Below are positions 31,208 to 35,920 of a stretch of DNA of 35,920 bases, in pieces. Location: assembly GCA_001586965.3 (NCBI GenBank), contig LUCW03001983.1:5001-40920 (forward strand), in the 5' to 3' direction. Source of the stretch: Sphaeroforma sirkka (Eukaryota > Opisthokonta > Ichthyosporea > Ichthyophonida). Each line of letters begins with the position of its first letter. Within the stretch, counting starts at the first letter, position 1. The translations under genes and the position numbers were made by a program. The notes beneath the pieces were generated by a model, which saw only the letters and a list, made by a program, of their open reading frames with translations, ran no database searches and was not told the DNA's origin.

Positions 31208-33450
31208 ATGTCCTACCCCCGCCAAAGTCGTAGACAGCAACTCTTGAATCCTGAGCGCCGCAAGGAAGATGATATCGACCGACGTGGAACTAAACGTCGT
31301 CAGTCCCATACGGAACGCTCCGCTCCGCACTCAGGTCAGGCACTGGAGGGGCAACAACAGACACATCTTGGGGCTCCACACATTATTTCCGCGGACGACA
31401 AGCAGCCACCAACAGCAAACAAAAAAAATGGACCTGCACAATCTGACGAGGATGTCATATTCGAGGGTGAGACCAAGGAAGTACCCGACCTGCGTGCGGA
31501 CAGTAGTCAGACTTTTATTGGTGAACAGGTAGCCAGTGAAGGGCTGTCCCCTCGTTCGTCTCGGGATACTCCAGGGGCCTTATTTCCCAGTAATGACCCA
31601 CCACGCCTCCCACCTAACAAGCGGAAGCGTCACCGGAACCGTACCAACAACAAGGAAACGGCACGGGAACAATCGTCAGCTCAGAAACTCACGGAGCTGA
31701 TGACACAACAGCAGTCTCTTTGAAAAATACGAACAGAGGTTACAGCGCATAAACGCCGGACGAACTACAATAGGGCCGGCCGCTAAGGAGAGTTCTTCTG
31801 ACGCACACGAACGGGTACAGGCAGTACCAGAGGACGAAGACAACCCTACCTTCCGAATTCAAGGCTGTGAGCGTCCGTTTTATGGACTCGGGTACAAATC
31901 ACCAGGGTCAGAGGACAGTTCAACCGAGGAGGATGATACTCTGTCTGCCAGTGAGAACACACCAACTTTTCAAGAGTTCGCACATGAACAAGTATTAGCC
32001 AGACAGAATCCTCAAGGTAAGCAGGCGGTGAAGAATAGACAGGACCGATTAAGTACGAACCTGCGCCAACAACAGCAACGTCAGTGGGGCGAGAAAGAAG
32101 CGCCCAGTGAATATGTACAGACACCTAAACGACAAGAGAAGGAGACAACAGTGCCTCCGCCCACACCGGCTAGTATCGAGAAAAGGCGACAGGCGCTACA
32201 CGCACGGATACTACAGTTAAGTGACGAGCTATGCCAAGCAATCGAGGAGAATAACACGGCTCGAGCTGAAGCTCTTCGGGGCGTGATTGAGACACTTCGA
32301 GCTACATTAGAGTCCCGACCGGTAGAGAAGCGTCCCGTACCTTCACCACGTACGTGGCCTGATTGGCCGTCGAACAGATACTACCTACATGATATCATGG
32401 AACGGGACACAAGAGGGGCTCTCCTCGAGGCGTTCAAGAACGCACAAATCGCAGGGCTGGACGAGAGTTGGAACCTTACATGGTTTCATAAGGTACTATC
32501 TTACTTCAAGGCGGAGAAGTCAACGCTGGACTACATCCGCGACAACTCTGAACGGTTGAAGACATGCACACCTCAACTACAGATCGAACAGATCTGTTCG
32601 CACGAAACACAAGCCACTGTCGATCCCGCGTTTCGCAAGTTAGCCAAGGGCCAAAGTCGGAACATGCACACTCCTCTTATGGAACAAATGACACAGCTCA
32701 TGGAGAACCACAGGAGGGCACGTGAACGGTGCCAGACAGATGCCGACTTCCAACAGAATTTATTGAACCACTGCATTGTACAACTGTTAGAAGAAGCTCT
32801 CAACGGGCGTACGTAAGAACGTACTCTACAGTTGCATCCCAAATGGCAACTGATGGAGACACACGAGCTTATACAGCTGTTGAGCCCTGACATTCAGGAT
32901 GCACAGCAACGTACGGCAGCACGTTTCCAGGGTCGCAACAACCGCGAGGGCCCGACGACCAATGGAAGTCGCGACCACACCAATAGTCGCCCCAACCTAC
33001 AGACGAGTAGACGACAAACGCAGGTGGACTCAACGGCCCCAACCTACGGTACCAACGACTTGTGCGGGGTGCCAGGCACAGGCGCCACCAGGTGGTAGGC
33101 ACATCCCACGGTGTCACCATTTCAGGGCGTCGCAAGCGGTGAGCGCAGAGGGTCGGGCAAGGCTATACGACAACAACCGTCCTTTGAGGGACGTACAATC
33201 GGTACACAGACCGTCCACAACGTCAACCGCAGGACAGAGGCAGAATACATCCCAGACTAGAGACGTAGTTACAATACGTCCGACGCCTCAAGTACAGGTG
33301 AATGCGATTACACAGGACGAAGACTTGGCTCCACCATCGGAAGCTACAGAGATTCATATCAACACGATCCTTTACGAAGACTTCGAGCACATGACGTCAC
33401 CACCAAACCACACCTATGACACGTGGGAGTCGGTAGCCGATCATGCATGA
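31208..33450 (+). pseudogene. gag of the young Ty3 element, plus copy
   Basis: It starts MSYPRQSRRQQ at 31208. A missing CT at about 31715 (compare the minus copy) shifts the frame, giving a stop at 31721. The reading continues one frame over from about 31724 to 32813, including the helical, capsid-like stretch WPSNRYYLHDIMERDTRGAL ... WNLTWFHKVLSYFKAEKSTL. A single TAA at 32814 interrupts it, and the same frame goes on (LHPKWQLMETHELIQLL). Another shift near 33000 brings in the cysteine motif CAGCQAQAPPGGRHIPRC (33056) and an acidic tail ending at 33450. The motif is CX2CX9HX3C, not the classic knuckle. The element was recently active, judging by the near identity of its two copies. Confidence 0.8.
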
Positions 33451-33914
33451 GAGGTGAGGTGTCTGAGTCGGATAGGAGCTTCATATTTGTTACCACGATT
33501 GGAGCAGTGATGGCAATACAAGACCCATTGCTGACGTCAGACAACCGAGTCTATATTCAAGTACAAATCAACGGACGTACGTTCAAAGCCTTGATAGACA
33601 CGGGAGCAAATAGAAGTTGTATCTCACAGACATCCGCAGACCTCCTTGGCCGACCAATAACTCCGGCACCACCTGGGTCATTTATATATTTAGCTGACAA
33701 GGCGGTGCGAACTCCTCGACTGGGGACGACGGAAGTGGTACCTATAAGGTACGGTACCAGAATTATCGACGGTTCATTAGAATTGATGAACTTGCCGACG
33801 GGTATAGATGTTATAGTGGGGCAAGATATGTTGAAAAGGCTTGGGCCTATACATAGGCGGTATCCAATCGCCACTTGCACCAATAGACCCCACAGAACTA
33901 GAAGAGCTCCTTGA
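33423..33914 (+). pseudogene. Retroviral-type aspartic protease of the young Ty3 element
   Basis: The frame overlaps the end of gag by 28 bp in another frame, as expected for a gag-pol frameshift arrangement. VQINGRTFKALIDTGANRSC carries the catalytic DTG (33597-33605). FIYLADKAVRTPRL, ELMNLPTGIDVIVGQDMLKR is the hydrophobic-G-x-D end of the fold. All recognised protease features are present, so this domain may be intact, but the frame leaves pol at about 33840, where a shift leads into the linker frame. It lacks downstream RT. Confidence 0.8.
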
Positions 33915-34122
33915 ACCCATACCACGCCGACAGGCACCTAACACGACGGAACCCGTCGATGTACGCGAACGGTTGGCACAGGATTTGGAAGCCAATGCGA
34001 AAATTGCCGACAACGCGCGCTGTCGTCTGGAAGGGAGTGAGGTAACCATCCCAGTAACCCATGAACAAGCGTTGCAGATGCGGCGATCGGCGCGTAACTT
34101 CGTATCCGATCGATGGCTCCCC
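33841..34122 (+). pseudogene. PR-RT linker of the young Ty3 element, cut by LTR C
   Basis: The frame from 33841 reads GGIQSPLAPIDPTELEELLE, RERLAQDLEANAKIADNARC, EGSEVTIPVTHEQALQMRRS, then ends at LTR C (34123). It aligns with 9040-9210 of the old element, so RT should follow; it does not. No RT, RNase H or integrase is found right of it. Confidence 0.7.
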
Positions 34123-34301
34123 TGTGGTAAAAGTCCCCTTAAACCACTATCAGTGTGAAGTTAGAATTAATTTACAATTAATTCACACGAGGTGAATTAT
34201 TTGTAGACCACGTAGACAATCAAATATAAGAATAAATACACCGCACTGAGCCTCAGGGAGACTCAGTAGGTTTTAGTATCGTATTTGATGTGTTTACTAC
34301 A
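34123..34301 (+). mobile_element. LTR, family C, plus orientation
   Basis: The 179-bp LTR runs TGTGGTAAAAGTCCCCTTAA ... TTTACTACA. The left flank is CCCC and the right flank TTTT: no target duplication, unlike its solo relative at 13679-13858. It is followed by TTTTACGACTAG, again T-rich like the sequence after LTRs A and B, so it may be a 5' LTR whose partner is lost or outside the window, or a deletion end-point. Confidence 0.88.
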
Positions 34302-34389
34302 TTTTACGACTAGTTACTTTAGGTGTATTATTCGATTTTATCTCGAGGATAATAGTGGACGGAGAAGTTCATTTTATTGACGAATTACA

Positions 34390-34547
34390 GGAGTTGATCT
34401 CCCTCAGAACCGGGTAGCTGAAAGGAGCTTGTAAAAGTACGACAGGAGCAAAGTCTTCCGAGCACAGGGGAGTTGATCTCCCTCAGAACCGGATAGCCGA
34501 AAGGAGCTTGCAAACTACGACAGGAGCAAAGTCTTCCGAGCACAGAT
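34390..34547 (+). repeat. 79-bp tandem duplication after LTR C
   Basis: GGAGTTGATCTCCCTCAGAA (34390) recurs at 34469, and both copies continue through GAAAGGAGCTTG(T/C)AAA and GACAGGAGCAAAGTCTTCCG. GGAGTTGATCTCC is itself partly palindromic (GGAG..CTCC). Confidence 0.9.
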
Positions 34548-34570
34548 AAGTGAAAGAAATCCCCACCTTC

Positions 34571-34747
34571 CGTTTTGCTCGGTTTGATACGTTTGCGTGA
34601 TTTTCATATATATATATATACATCATGCAGATTTTATTATTATTATAAATCTAGAGAAAATTGGAGTGATTAGTAATATATACAGAAATTAACAGGTGCC
34701 CATTTTATTTAGCTGATGAGCATTTTATTTTCTTCTTCTTTTTTTTC

Positions 34748-34783
<36 letters not shown>

Positions 34784-34825
34784 TCTCGACCATCCGGTCG
34801 AATGCTACTAATTTTAATTAAAAAA

Positions 34826-34856
<31 letters not shown>

Positions 34857-34986
34857 TATATATATCCGTTTTGCTCGGTTTGATACACTTGCGTGATTTA
34901 TATATATATATACATATTTATATTTTATGCATATTTTTAAAATTATTTTAAATCTAGAGCAAATTGGAGTGATTAGTAATATATGC
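34571..34986 (+). repeat. Diverged ~296-bp tandem duplication with (TA)n
   Basis: CCGTTTTGCTCGGTTTGATA occurs at 34570 and 34866. Each is followed by TTGCGTGATTT, a short (TA)n, TAAATCTAGAG(A/C)AAATTGG and AGTGATTAGTAATATAT. Two further (TA)n tracts lie between the copies (34753-34779, 34826-34863). Confidence 0.85.
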
Positions 34987-35920
34987 AATTTTTTAGCATT
35001 TTTTATTTCTAAATTTTTTATAGATTAATTAGTCATTCAGTGACATTTTCCCAACAAACCATTCATTCTTCTTTTGATTTTTTTTAATCCATCTTCGGTC
35101 GAAAATCCAGATACTTCAATTCAATGCGACTTTTCAGGCCGTCGTTGACAAATCAAGGCCTCCCTCTGACTAATTAGCAGTCATAGGACGTTTGAACAAT
35201 GTTTTGACTGGCCTAGTCAATCCACACAACACGAACATGATGCAGTATCGCAGTTAGGGGTATAGGAGGTTTAATTTGGCGTAGAGAAGGTCGATATGGC
35301 AGATTTTCATAGGTGTGGGCGAGTACAGCGACGACAAAGGGCAGATAGAGGTGATCAAGAAAAGCAGGTAGCAATGTAGAGATCGACAGTGTCAGGCGAC
35401 GTAGAATGGAAACGTGTGAATTAAGCGCGCGCGTGAGACAGGTAGCAATGCTGAAGAGGAGCTAGGGCACAGGTTGGGAGAAACTGAGACAGAAAAATGC
35501 GATTTCAACTCGTATTTTCAACAAATATCAACTACTGGAGCAAGTTTTGCCCAATCAATGAAAATTTAGACGAAAAGACTGGCATGGTTAGAAGATCGAT
35601 TTTTCGAAAATATCTCGAGTCGAATGTTTCGCCATCGTTGCATGCATGAACTTCGATGATTACAGCTATTAGGAAAAAATATATCACGGAATTATCAGAA
35701 CCCCACTAACACACAACACACAGACTAAGTTACCGATTTACCGATAGGAATACATTAGAATATATAGAATATACATTTTATATATATATATACATATATA
35801 TATATATACTTAAATTTCCATTCTGTAGGAGGAGAAAAGAAGTCAACGTAAATTGAATCAGCCATGGGACCAACATAGCCTTACGGTTGGCTTGTATGAT
35901 TGTTGGTGAAAACTAAGGAG
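34987..35920. other. No gene recognised
   Basis: AT-rich sequence without a convincing reading frame on either strand. A short (TA)n-like tract lies at about 35778-35808. Confidence 0.5.

Overview
The window is nuclear DNA from a eukaryote. It has one spliced host gene with GT-AG introns, a piece of eukaryotic 18S rRNA, several families of LTR retrotransposons and very long (TA)n tracts. There are no operons or ribosome binding sites. The host gene and the rRNA piece look opisthokont-like, and a unicellular holozoan protist would fit, but I cannot name the organism.

Left part (1-7.1 kb). The last four recognisable exons of a UTP4 (Cirhin, SSU processome) homologue lie on the plus strand and end at 3779, with a poly(A) signal at 3805. 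About 200 bp downstream, on the same strand, is an isolated ~315-nt fragment of 18S rRNA. Then come sequences with no gene I recognise, including a decayed 286-bp tandem repeat and a 28-bp minisatellite.

Middle (7.1-21.6 kb). This is a nest of LTR elements. An old, frameshifted Ty3/gypsy chromovirus-like element runs left to right: gag, protease, RT, RNase H, an 'NPPW' block, integrase, GPY/F, chromodomain, polypurine tract and LTR. Solo LTRs of other families have landed in it. Next are a Ty1/copia RT fragment on the minus strand, a young truncated Ty3 element on the minus strand, and the front part of a Ty1/copia element on the plus strand. I define five LTR families, A to E, by their TGT...ACA ends and by having two copies each in the window. 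Three insertions keep perfect 4-bp target-site duplications (TSDs). The two LTR-B copies carry exchanged flanks that fit an inversion between them.

Right part (21.6-35.9 kb). A 2.7-kb AT-rich microsatellite field hides a ~636-bp periodicity. It leads into a 1.5-kb tandem duplication that carries pol sequence (NPPW block and the integrase zinc-binding histidines) together with (TA)n tracts of over 200 bp. This runs on to an integrase core, a GPY/F module and a chromodomain, then an array of ~29-bp GAGCTC-containing repeats. A second young LTR-A element follows (leader, gag, protease). It is a near-identical inverted copy of the one at 14.7-17.2 kb and is cut off by an LTR of family C. The last 1.6 kb holds small tandem repeats and no gene that I can see.

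None of the retroelement reading frames is intact; every coding domain is broken by indels, stops, deletions or nested insertions. Only the UTP4 exons look like a maintained gene.
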